24,397 bases of DNA from a virus: positions 1-24,397 of IMG/VR virus record IMGVR_UViG_3300021964_011479, one strand, 5' to 3'. A program made the translations under genes and the position numbers. The notes beneath the pieces are model-generated. The model was not told the DNA's origin. It was given only the letters and a program-made list of their open reading frames with translations, and searched no databases. How positions within the stretch are numbered: position 1 is the first letter of the stretch; each line of letters starts with the position of its first letter. Positions 15,222-22,273 of the stretch are shown here, piece after piece.

Positions 15222-16175
15222 ATGTCTCACATGGTCGAAACGATGGCTTACGCTGGTGAAGTTCCTTGGCATGGTCTCGGTGAAAAGGTCTCCAACGATC
15301 TGACCCCCAAGCAGATGATGAAAAAGGCTCAGGTTGACTGGGAAGTCCTAGAAGTTGAGTCGTTCATTGAATTCAATGGTAAGAAGACCCCCACTGGTGA
15401 CAAGTCTTTAGTTCGCTCTACCGACGGTAAGGTATTGACTAACACTGGTCCTGGCTGGAAACCTGTCCAGAACGAGCAAGCTTTCGAGTTCTTTGCGGAG
15501 TACGTCTATGCTGGTGACATGGAGATGCACACCGCTGGTTCTCTCAAAGACGGTAAGATGGTATGGGCACTTGCCAAAGTCAAAGAGTCGTTCGAGCTCT
15601 TCAAAGGCGACGAGGTTGAGTCGTACCTCTTGTTTTCAAATCCTCACGAGTATGGCAAATCGATCGACGTTCGATTCACGCCGATTCGTGTCGTGTGTAA
15701 CAACACTCTGACTCTTGCCCTTGAAGGTGCAGCACAGAAAGGTGTTCGTGTCGGTCACCGCTCTGAGTTCAACCCAGACATGGTCAAGCAACAACTCGGA
15801 ATCGCTCACGAAAAGTTTGCCAAGTACAAAGAGATGGCTGAGTTCTTGGGAAGCAAGCAGTTCACCATGAAGTCTCTCATCGAGTACTACAATACTGTGT
15901 TCCCACGTACGTCTGACAAGCGTGTCCAAGACAAAGAGCTCTCGGTCGGTACGCTGTCGCGGAATGCTCTTCAGTGTCTGCAAGTCCTCGAGACTCAACC
16001 AGGAGCCGAGTTTGCTAAGGGTTCTTGGTGGCAAGCCTTCAACTCTGTGACCTTCGCCACAGACCACCTGCAAGGTCGTAGCCAAGAGTCTCGGCTGTAC
16101 AACAGCTGGTACGGTTACAACCAGAACCGTAAGCGTCAGGCTCTGAACCTGGCTGTTGAGATGGCTGAAGCATAG
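15222..16175 (+). CDS. DUF932 phage/plasmid-like protein, 317 aa
   Basis: This matches the DUF932 (phage/plasmid-like, TIGR03299-type) family. The N-terminal P-W-H-G-L-G (15-20), the G-x-x-W-x-P-V-Q-N segment (77-84) and the signature R-F-T-P-I-R-V-V-C-N-N-T-L (151-163) are all present. The biochemical role of the family is not established; members are common in phages and plasmids. The gene stands alone between its own sigma70-like promoter and a rho-independent terminator, so it is a single-gene early unit. Codon and base composition are G+C-richer than the PP-loop genes just upstream, marking a sharp border at about 15142. Confidence 0.9.
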   Translation: MSHMVETMAYAGEVPWHGLGEKVSNDLTPKQMMKKAQVDWEVLEVESFIEFNGKKTPTGDKSLVRSTDGKVLTNTGPGWKPVQNEQAFEFFAEYVYAGDMEMHTAGSLKDGKMVWALAKVKESFELFKGDEVESYLLFSNPHEYGKSIDVRFTPIRVVCNNTLTLALEGAAQKGVRVGHRSEFNPDMVKQQLGIAHEKFAKYKEMAEFLGSKQFTMKSLIEYYNTVFPRTSDKRVQDKELSVGTLSRNALQCLQVLETQPGAEFAKGSWWQAFNSVTFATDHLQGRSQESRLYNSWYGYNQNRKRQALNLAVEMAEA

Positions 16176-16184
16176 AGTAATACC

Positions 16185-16213
16185 AAAGTATACACCTCCG
16201 GGTGTATACTTTT
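16185..16213 (+). terminator. Rho-independent terminator after the DUF932 gene
   Basis: A perfect 12-base stem (16185-16196 with 16201-16212) closes a TCCG loop, with a T-run at the 3' side of the stem. It begins 9 bases after the stop codon. The stem is symmetric (A-run on one side, T-run on the other) so it may work in both directions. Confidence 0.88.
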
Positions 16214-16234
16214 CAAATGAATACTTTTGACATA

Positions 16235-16263
16235 TTTACTTTTCTGATAGATCGTGGTATGAT
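16235..16263 (+). promoter_or_regulatory. sigma70-like promoter, second copy of the 15150 element
   Basis: TTTACT (16235-16240), a 17-base spacer and TATGAT (16258-16263) have the same spacing as the promoter at 15163. The 18 bases at 16222-16239 are identical to 15150-15167. It drives the two small genes at 16293 and 16450. Confidence 0.72.
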
Positions 16264-16292
16264 ATACCTAACGATTGAGAAAGGATATGAAC

Positions 16293-16460
16293 ATGAGTGA
16301 TTTAGAAATCGAATTTCCCCAGCTGATCGAAGAGATTAAATATCTCAACAAAGCCTACGGCTGGAGCGGTCTTCGCGATGCTCTTCGATTCATCGAAGAA
16401 CACTCAACACACTACGATTACCTCGCTCAAGAATTCAAGGAGTTTGTTTATGGAAACTAA
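16293..16460 (+). CDS. Small acidic protein of unknown function, 55 aa
   Basis: I do not recognise this protein. It is short, helical in appearance and acidic (many Glu, few Lys), with an aromatic C-terminal half (H-Y-D-Y-L, F-K-E-F-V-Y). The ATG at 16293 has AAGGA seven bases upstream, which decides the start; an in-frame ATG at 16287 and a TTG at 16275 are poorly placed. It follows an early-type promoter and overlaps the next gene by 11 bases. Small acidic early phage proteins often bind and inhibit host proteins, but nothing in the sequence shows a target. Confidence 0.65.
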   Translation: MSDLEIEFPQLIEEIKYLNKAYGWSGLRDALRFIEEHSTHYDYLAQEFKEFVYGN

Positions 16461-16755
16461 AGTTCGTAACTCTACTGCCTACGCTGTAACTCTCAACTTG
16501 TTTGACGAGTATGACATGATGTGGCTAAAGCAAGCTCGTGACTCGATGCGCAAAACAAACAAGAGTCTTCGTAAGATCGGTAAAACTCCTATGCGAATCC
16601 GCTTGGCTCTTCGTGATCCTATTCACAAAGAGGCAGTGACTAACCGCTGGACTCTTGAGGAGGGTGTGCGAGGTTACGACTTTGGTGGTAACGTTGTAGG
16701 TGGCATTAAAAATGCTCGTAAAGCCGACGTCTATATCTATGAACGTCGCAATTGA
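16450..16755 (+). CDS. Small basic protein of unknown function, 101 aa
   Basis: I do not recognise a family. The product is basic, with a K/R-rich segment at about residues 32-55 (S-M-R-K-T-N-K-S-L-R-K-I), then a compact, glycine-containing part ending Y-I-Y-E-R-R-N, consistent with a small alpha/beta nucleic-acid-binding protein. The ATG at 16450 has AAGGAG seven bases upstream, which decides the start. It shares the promoter of the 55-residue gene, overlaps it by 11 bases and ends ahead of a terminator. Confidence 0.68.
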   Translation: METKVRNSTAYAVTLNLFDEYDMMWLKQARDSMRKTNKSLRKIGKTPMRIRLALRDPIHKEAVTNRWTLEEGVRGYDFGGNVVGGIKNARKADVYIYERRN

Positions 16756-16777
16756 TTAGTCTTATTATGTACGGGCA

Positions 16778-16804
16778 GGGGCGGGCAATCCGCCCCTTTT
16801 TATT
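16778..16804 (+). terminator. Rho-independent terminator
   Basis: GGGGCGG (16778-16784) pairs with CCGCCCC (16790-16796) around a 5-base loop, and is followed by TTTTTATT. It ends the small early unit just before the late region begins. Confidence 0.9.
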
Positions 16805-16814
16805 TTAAAAAACA

Positions 16815-16822
16815 TATAAATA
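16815..16822 (+). promoter_or_regulatory. T4-type late promoter (TATAAATA)
   Basis: The octamer is an exact match to the T4 late promoter consensus, which is read by RNA polymerase carrying the phage sigma factor gp55. It lies directly after a terminator and 24 bases before the ATG at 16847, with GGAG between as ribosome site. All genes from here to the right edge could be transcribed from it. Confidence 0.85.
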
Positions 16823-16846
16823 GTAAAGGATTTTCATGGAGATAAT

Positions 16847-17662
16847 ATGGCTCAGCAGGGATTTGTATACGAAGAGAATGCGACTAAGTTTCTTAAGAAG
16901 TTTGGTCTGTCTGACGGCATAACTGCCGGCGCTTCTCATACAAGACCAGATCTCATGCTAACAGTAGGAGGTCAAGAAGCAGGATGCGAGTTGAAGATAT
17001 CTCCTACAGCTGGTGGAAGCTTAGTGATAAAGGCATATGCTAACAGGGCTCCTCACTGGAGATTTGGTGAGATCGATCATGATGAGACAGAGAAGATCTT
17101 CTTACGAGACCTTGCAGAGAGATCTGGAGTACTTCGAAGAATCAATGAGAAGTGGAACATGCCAGTCTTTAATGTCTCAGATAGAGATGCGAACTGGGAA
17201 AAAGGAATGCTCAACATCCCTCTCAGAGAAAGATATGAGATGGACTTAAAGACGTGCCCAGACATTAAGATGGACCTGCCTGCTAAGTCCATGAGTGACT
17301 ACTACAACTTGAAAGATACGTATTACATCAACGTTGGTACACACGGATTTTACTTGTTAGGAACTAAAGATCCTCTTGGGTTGAACAAGTCTCTAGCAGC
17401 ATTGAATAAACCACTGATACCGAAGTTTGAAGACAAGTGCGGTATCGTTGCGAGAGTTCGATGCCAATCAAAGGGAGTGACAAAGGCAGACGCTGAAGAG
17501 AAGTCTAAGAGAAGGATCGGTGCTCAAGGTTATCAGTTCACGTTTACGATCGAGTTTAGATTACCGAAAAATACGACACCGTATAACATCGCTCCTATTG
17601 ATGGAAAGTCTGTCTCAATATTAACACAGAAAGCTGATTACAGCTGCTTATTAAAGGCATAA
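16847..17662 (+). CDS. Late protein with a possible PD-(D/E)xK nuclease motif, 271 aa
   Basis: The family is not recognised with certainty. Residues P34-D35, then E48-L-K50 at the end of a short strand pair, fit the PD-x(n)-(D/E)xK active site of restriction-like nucleases; the spacing of 12 residues between D35 and E48 is typical. The rest is mixed alpha/beta with a C-terminal strand-rich part. The gene is the first after the late promoter and has a GGAG ribosome site, so it is made with virion proteins. It could be a packaging or head-completion nuclease-fold protein, or a structural protein that kept the fold. The two-base gap to the next gene indicates one operon. Confidence 0.6.
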   Translation: MAQQGFVYEENATKFLKKFGLSDGITAGASHTRPDLMLTVGGQEAGCELKISPTAGGSLVIKAYANRAPHWRFGEIDHDETEKIFLRDLAERSGVLRRINEKWNMPVFNVSDRDANWEKGMLNIPLRERYEMDLKTCPDIKMDLPAKSMSDYYNLKDTYYINVGTHGFYLLGTKDPLGLNKSLAALNKPLIPKFEDKCGIVARVRCQSKGVTKADAEEKSKRRIGAQGYQFTFTIEFRLPKNTTPYNIAPIDGKSVSILTQKADYSCLLKA

Positions 17663-17664
17663 TC

Positions 17665-18966
17665 ATGGCACAGTTTAGTACAGATAGAAACGCATTCTTA
17701 AATAACAACAAAGACGTCTATGAGGTCGTCATGACTTCTGGACTTGCAGGTCCTTCTGTCTATGTACCTGCTGGAAACTTAAACGCCGCGACTGATGCAT
17801 TTGGTCGACTTCGCACAAGCCAACCTTTTACACTCTTTGATTCATCGTTTCGTTATGCTGATAGCGAACGTAGATGGAACACTGCGGTATCTGGTTCTGC
17901 AACATATACTTTTAATGCGGATCAGGGACTCATGGATCTTGACGTCACTGACGCTGATGGTGATGAGATCATAAGACAAACCGACCGTGTGTTTGCTTAT
18001 CAACCCGGTAAGAGCTTGTTAGTGATGAATACGTTTACGATGAACCAAGCAAAAGCAAATCTTCGTCAGCGTATTGGTTACTTCACAAAAGACAACGGTA
18101 TCTATGTAGAACAAGACGGAACAACTACGTATCTTGTAAAGCGCAGCGCAGTGTCTGGTTCTGTTGTAAACACAAGAATCGCACAAGGTAACTGGAACGT
18201 CGACAAGTTGAACGGCACTGGCCCAAGCGGCGAGACTCTTGACATGAGTAAGTCACAAATCTTGTGGACAGACTTTGAGTGGCTAGGTGTTGGTTCTGTT
18301 CGTATGGGATTTGTTATCAACGGTCAGTTCATCTGCTGCCACATTTTCCATCATGCAAACGAGATCACTGGCACATACATCACGTCTGCATCTCTGTCGT
18401 GCAGATATGAGATCACAAATACAGGTGCTACATCAGGCGCAAGTCAACTAAAACAGATCTGCTCAACTGTACTATCAGAAGGCGGTTACACGCAACAAGG
18501 TTTGACTCGTTCTGCATCAAATCCTATCATCGGCAAAAACTTAGCAAATGGTACTGATAACCCAATGGTGTCGATTCGACTTCGTTCTGGTAGAACTGAT
18601 GCGGTAGTGGTTCCTAGAGAAGTTACATTTTATGGTATTCAGGCTACGGCTTTTAAATATAAGATCAAGAGAGGGTCTACACTAACAAATCCGAGTTGGC
18701 AACTCACCGATTCGACAAGTAGTGTTGAATATGATATATCTGCAGACTCAGAATACGGTGGTACAACAATATTTGAGGGTATCTTTAAGGGACAGACCAC
18801 AGCTCCGGTCCTTGATCTAGCTGAGATGTTTAATAATAGTTTACAACTCACCCGCGGTATCATTACAGCAGATAGTGTAGGCGATATTTTGACAATTACC
18901 ATCAGACCAACTACGAACAACGATGACGCAATTGCGGCATTATCTTGGCAAGAGAAAACATCATAA
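17665..18966 (+). CDS. Predicted virion structural protein, 433 aa
   Basis: The sequence is rich in Ser, Thr, Gly and Asn and in predicted beta strands, with no enzyme motif, as expected of a phage structural or decoration protein. The segment F-G-R-L-R-T-S-Q-P (46-54) followed by F-D-S-S-F-R-Y (58-64) recurs, as I recall, in structural proteins of marine phages. The location directly behind a late promoter and ahead of prohead-type genes supports a capsid or neck role. The stop overlaps the next start as TAATG. The exact position in the particle is unknown. Confidence 0.7.
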   Translation: MAQFSTDRNAFLNNNKDVYEVVMTSGLAGPSVYVPAGNLNAATDAFGRLRTSQPFTLFDSSFRYADSERRWNTAVSGSATYTFNADQGLMDLDVTDADGDEIIRQTDRVFAYQPGKSLLVMNTFTMNQAKANLRQRIGYFTKDNGIYVEQDGTTTYLVKRSAVSGSVVNTRIAQGNWNVDKLNGTGPSGETLDMSKSQILWTDFEWLGVGSVRMGFVINGQFICCHIFHHANEITGTYITSASLSCRYEITNTGATSGASQLKQICSTVLSEGGYTQQGLTRSASNPIIGKNLANGTDNPMVSIRLRSGRTDAVVVPREVTFYGIQATAFKYKIKRGSTLTNPSWQLTDSTSSVEYDISADSEYGGTTIFEGIFKGQTTAPVLDLAEMFNNSLQLTRGIITADSVGDILTITIRPTTNNDDAIAALSWQEKTS

Positions 18967-20192
18967 TGGAATTCAAAGAGTTCATCACAGAGCAGAAGAA
19001 CACTCACATGACCCATATTGAAGACAAGGTCCTCTATGGTGGTGTGAACGGCACGCGTCAGGCAATCCTCGCCTTGCGTTCACTGAGAGATATGCTGGCA
19101 GGAGTCCATGATGGAAAAGTTTCTGTTAAGTGGGATGGTGCTCCTGCTATTTTTGCTGGCATCGATCCTCGTGATGGTAAGTTTTTTGTGGCAAAAAAAG
19201 GAATTTTTAACAAGTCACCAAAAGTTTATAAATCAGACGCTGACGTTGACGCTGATACTAGCGGTGATCTCGCTGATAAACTCAAGCTTGCTCTTAAGCA
19301 TCTCCCCGCACTAGGCATCAAAGGTGTGGTTCAAGGTGACTTCTTGTTTTCAAGAGATGATGTAAAGACACAGAAGATCAAAGGTCAATCATATGTTACT
19401 TTTCATCCTAACACTATCGTTTATGCTGTGCCTGCGGGTACGCCGGCTGCGAAAGAAATCAAGGCAGCAACTATCGGTATCGTATGGCATACCACATACA
19501 CAGGTAAAACATTCGAAAGTATGAAAGCATCTTATGGCGTTGACGTGAGTAAATTTAACAAATCATCGAAGGTCTGGTCTCAGGACGCCATGCTGAAAGA
19601 CATGACTCGTTACACTATGTCTAAACAGGACACTGACGAAGTCAATGAACACCTATCAAATGCAGGAAAGATATTCAACAAGATTGCATCTAGTACGCTC
19701 CGTGAGTTGGAAGCTAATCAGACTCTTGCCAGGACTATTGAAACATTCAATAATACTTTTGTACGAAGAGGTACTGTTGTGGTCGATACGAAAAGGCATG
19801 TCAACAATCTCGTCCGTTACATCACGAATAAGTACCAGAAAGAAGTAGATGCTGCAAAGAGTGAGAAGGGCAAAGCGAGTCGCGCTGCAAAAATGAATGA
19901 AGTGCTAAAGTTTTTCTCTCCTGCAAATAAAAATAATTTGAAATTAATGTTCGATTTACAAAAATCTTTGATTCTTGCGAAATTAAAAATTATAAATATA
20001 TTACAGCGTCTCTCAAACACTGAGACATTCTTAAAGACAAAGAACGGCTTTAAGGTCACAGGACAAGAGGGTTACGTTGCTATCGATACACTTGGTGGTG
20101 ATGCGGTGAAGATCGTTGATCGTATGGAGTTCTCATACGCCAACTTCTCACCAGATATATTAAAAGGATGGGATAAACCAACGAGGAACTGA
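18966..20192 (+). CDS. DUF6267-like protein with KxDG motif and capsid-targeting-like N-terminus, 408 aa
   Basis: The N-terminus M-E-F-K-E-F-I-T-E-Q resembles the capsid-targeting sequence of T4 internal proteins and ends with an I-x-E prohead-protease site. The core resembles DUF6267 of T4-like phages. K55-W-D-G58 looks like motif I (adenylated lysine) of DNA/RNA ligases and capping enzymes, and F-F-V-A-K-K-G (73-79) and V-V-Q-G-D-F-L (121-127) could be later ligase motifs. The C-terminal half is helical and charged. I chose the ATG at 18966, sharing a base with the upstream stop, over an in-frame TTG at 18945, because only this start places the targeting-like peptide at the terminus. Confidence 0.75.
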   Translation: MEFKEFITEQKNTHMTHIEDKVLYGGVNGTRQAILALRSLRDMLAGVHDGKVSVKWDGAPAIFAGIDPRDGKFFVAKKGIFNKSPKVYKSDADVDADTSGDLADKLKLALKHLPALGIKGVVQGDFLFSRDDVKTQKIKGQSYVTFHPNTIVYAVPAGTPAAKEIKAATIGIVWHTTYTGKTFESMKASYGVDVSKFNKSSKVWSQDAMLKDMTRYTMSKQDTDEVNEHLSNAGKIFNKIASSTLRELEANQTLARTIETFNNTFVRRGTVVVDTKRHVNNLVRYITNKYQKEVDAAKSEKGKASRAAKMNEVLKFFSPANKNNLKLMFDLQKSLILAKLKIINILQRLSNTETFLKTKNGFKVTGQEGYVAIDTLGGDAVKIVDRMEFSYANFSPDILKGWDKPTRN

Positions 20193-20638
20193 TGTTAGAC
20201 TTTAAAGACTTTATTGTCGCCGACTATCGTCCAGGCGAACCAGACATTATCAAGTATAGAGCTCAGCGCCGTCGTCGTTTAGGTGAAGACGTAGAGCAGA
20301 CTGACGAAGCACTGACTGTATCTCAGCGGTTAGCTCGTAAGCGTCAGATGGTAAGAACCAAAGCCAAGATCAAGTTAGGCAGAGAACGTGCTAAGCGTCG
20401 CTTTGCCTCAAAAGAAAAGTTAGAGAAGAGAGCTGTTCGTCAAGCGCGTATGGCTATCTTTAAGAAGCTGACAAAAGATATTCCAAAAAATGAGTTGACA
20501 TATGCTCGTAGGCAAGAGATCGAGAAGCGTCTCGAGAAGCCTGCGTTCAAGCAAAGGATTAAGATGATTGCACGAAGAAACCTGCCTAAAGTACGTAAAC
20601 AAGAGATTGAACGGAAGAGACATCAGGCAGAGAAATGA
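20192..20638 (+). CDS. Highly basic, helical, probable head-internal protein, 148 aa
   Basis: The product is dominated by Arg and Lys in long helix-forming stretches (for example R-R-R-R at about 26-29 and repeated K-R-x-x patterns through the C-terminus), so it should bind DNA or act as a scaffold. Its start, M-L-D-F-K-D-F-I, matches the targeting-like peptide of the neighbouring proteins but lacks the glutamate of the cleavage site (V-A-D instead). The start overlaps the previous stop as TGATG and the next gene overlaps by four bases. The family is not recognised; a prohead core or packaged internal protein is the best guess. Confidence 0.68.
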   Translation: MLDFKDFIVADYRPGEPDIIKYRAQRRRRLGEDVEQTDEALTVSQRLARKRQMVRTKAKIKLGRERAKRRFASKEKLEKRAVRQARMAIFKKLTKDIPKNELTYARRQEIEKRLEKPAFKQRIKMIARRNLPKVRKQEIERKRHQAEK

Positions 20639-21816
20639 TCAACTCATTTAAGACTTACCTCGTCGAAGAAGAGAAGACGGTTTATTTTACCTTTGGTAGA
20701 ATGAACCCTCCTACTATTGGCCATGAGAAATTACTTAATACCCTCGCCACTAAGTCTGGCAATAATCCTTATCGCGCTTACCTATCGCAGTCTACTGACA
20801 AAAATAAAAACCCTCTTGCATATAAAGACAAGGTAAAGTTCGTTCGTAAGATGTTTCCACGTCATGCACGTTCTGTCATGATGAATCCACGTATCAAGAC
20901 GTTCATGGATGCTGCCGTTGCTCTGTACAACGAAGGTTTCAAGAACGTGGTCATGGTCGTAGGTGAGGATCGTGTTAACGAGTTTGACGTACTGTTGAAC
21001 AAGTATAACGGCAAAAAGATGCGCAACGGCTTCTATAACTTTGCTCGCATCAATGTTGTGTCTGCAGGTGATAGAGATCCTGATGGCGACGATGCCTCTA
21101 GTGCATCAGCCACAAAGCAGAGACAAGCAGCAAAGACAAATGACTTCACGGCCTTTGGTCAAGGTCTACCACGTGGCATGAGCAATGCCGATGCTAAAGC
21201 TCTCTTTAACGCTGTTCGTAGTGGTATGGGTTTAAAAGAGACAAAAGACTTTACACACCATGTAAAACTTGATACAGTGTCTGAGACACGTGAGCAGTAC
21301 GTTCAGGGAGATTTGTTTCAGGTTGGCGATCGAGTAGTTGTCATTGCGGACGACACGATCGCCACCGTTACTCATTTGGGTTCTAACTACGTTATCGTCG
21401 AGCAAGAAGGTTTGCAGATGCGTAAGTGGTTGAACGCAGTTGAGTTACTTGAGAAGCGTCAGCCTCAAGATCCGGATGTCAGTAAAGTCAAGGGCACACA
21501 GCCAAAGCCTTACTATAAAGGCTTAGACAAAGATACGAAGCAAGCGAGAGCCGCACACTTCAGAGCATACGCCAACAAGAGTCCTGCAGAGAAAGACGCT
21601 GCACCTTATAAGAAGGCCCCTGGCGATGCAACAGCAAAGACAAAGCCGAGTAAATACACGTTGAAGTTCAAACAGATGTATGGTGAGAACTCAGCAGTTG
21701 ATCTTGCTAAGAAAAGAATTGATCAAGAAAAAGCTGCGGATGCTAATCGTCATGATAGAATGATGGACAAAGCACGGTTGAAAGATACACAAGCAACTAA
21801 TAAGGCAACGAAATGA
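20635..21816 (+). CDS. Nucleotidyltransferase (HxGH-type) with KOW-like segment, probable head protein, 393 aa
   Basis: After a targeting-like start (S-F-K-T-Y-L-V-E at 4-11), the sequence F-G-R-M-N-P-P-T-I-G-H (20-30) carries the T/HxGH motif of the cytidylyltransferase/NMN adenylyltransferase superfamily. S-A-T-K-Q-R (158-163) is the matching downstream ISSTxxR-like motif. Such enzymes transfer AMP or CMP to a phosphate. A KOW/SH3-like segment follows (229-271: V-G-D-R-V, then V-T-H-L-G-S). The C-terminus holds Q-P-K-P-Y-Y-K-G-L (289-297) and T-K-P-S-K-Y-T (336-342), modules I recall from other T4-like phage proteins. Both joins are ATGA overlaps. A packaged enzyme acting after injection is possible but inferred. 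Confidence 0.8.
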   Translation: MINSFKTYLVEEEKTVYFTFGRMNPPTIGHEKLLNTLATKSGNNPYRAYLSQSTDKNKNPLAYKDKVKFVRKMFPRHARSVMMNPRIKTFMDAAVALYNEGFKNVVMVVGEDRVNEFDVLLNKYNGKKMRNGFYNFARINVVSAGDRDPDGDDASSASATKQRQAAKTNDFTAFGQGLPRGMSNADAKALFNAVRSGMGLKETKDFTHHVKLDTVSETREQYVQGDLFQVGDRVVVIADDTIATVTHLGSNYVIVEQEGLQMRKWLNAVELLEKRQPQDPDVSKVKGTQPKPYYKGLDKDTKQARAAHFRAYANKSPAEKDAAPYKKAPGDATAKTKPSKYTLKFKQMYGENSAVDLAKKRIDQEKAADANRHDRMMDKARLKDTQATNKATK

Positions 21817-22043
21817 TTGGGTTCAAAACATTCATTCAAGAAGCTGAGTCTTGGGAAGCTGGATACAAACGTCGCGTTGTCAAGACGTCTGATCCTGAGC
21901 ACAAGAAAAAAGGTTATAACTGGAGAATCAAGGGCAAAGAGCGTCCTGAGATCTCTATCAAGTTGTATAAGAGTAAGCCCTCTCAGTCTGAGTTTAACAG
22001 CCAGATGAAGAGAGTTGCAGGTCACGAATTTGGGACACGATAA
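21813..22043 (+). CDS. Small basic protein with capsid-targeting-like start, 76 aa
   Basis: The N-terminus M-I-G-F-K-T-F-I-Q-E-A-E fits the targeting and cleavage pattern (I-Q-E followed by A). The remainder is basic with short strands (Y-N-W-R-I-K, I-S-I-K-L-Y) and a C-terminal F-G-T-R. I recognise no family. It overlaps the nucleotidyltransferase gene by four bases (ATGA) and the next gene by one (TAATG). A small internal head protein is the best guess. Confidence 0.7.
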   Translation: MIGFKTFIQEAESWEAGYKRRVVKTSDPEHKKKGYNWRIKGKERPEISIKLYKSKPSQSEFNSQMKRVAGHEFGTR

Positions 22044-22273
22044 TGATTAAGTTCTCTCACTATCTCGAAGAAGCTAAAGGCTTAGCAGACAAAGCGAAAA
22101 AGTCTGGTATCTCTGTCAATACACTTCAAAAAGTTTACAATCGTGGCGTTGCAGCATGGAAGTCCGGTCACCGCCCTGGAACAACACCTCAGCAGTGGGG
22201 TCACGCTCGCGTCAATGCTTTCATCGTTAAGAAGAAAAAAGGCGGCCTCAATCACGATAAGGATCTAGCATAA
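22043..22273 (+). CDS. DUF5824-like small basic protein, 76 aa
   Basis: The core at residues 22-66 fits DUF5824 of phages: a G-I-S-V-N-T-L-Q-K-V-Y-N-R-G helix, A-W-K-S-G-H-R-P-G-T and Q-Q-W-G-H-A-R-V-N-A-F, then a lysine run. It begins M-I-K-F-S-H-Y-L-E-E-A, another targeting-like peptide with an L-E-E site. Related segments are often fused to other phage head proteins. Function is unknown; the basic, compact nature suits DNA contact within the head. Joined to both neighbours by TAATG overlaps. Confidence 0.78.
   Translation: MIKFSHYLEEAKGLADKAKKSGISVNTLQKVYNRGVAAWKSGHRPGTTPQQWGHARVNAFIVKKKKGGLNHDKDLA

Noticed and set aside
15636-16085. Long open frames on the opposite strand of the DUF932 gene and similar shadows elsewhere
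   Set aside because: They lie wholly within well-supported genes, have no ribosome sites and give low-complexity or improbable proteins.
19991-19998. A second TATAAATA octamer
   Set aside because: It lies inside the DUF6267-like gene, in a locally A+T-rich stretch, about 200 bases before the next start and without a spacing that fits a late gene start. Chance is likely.
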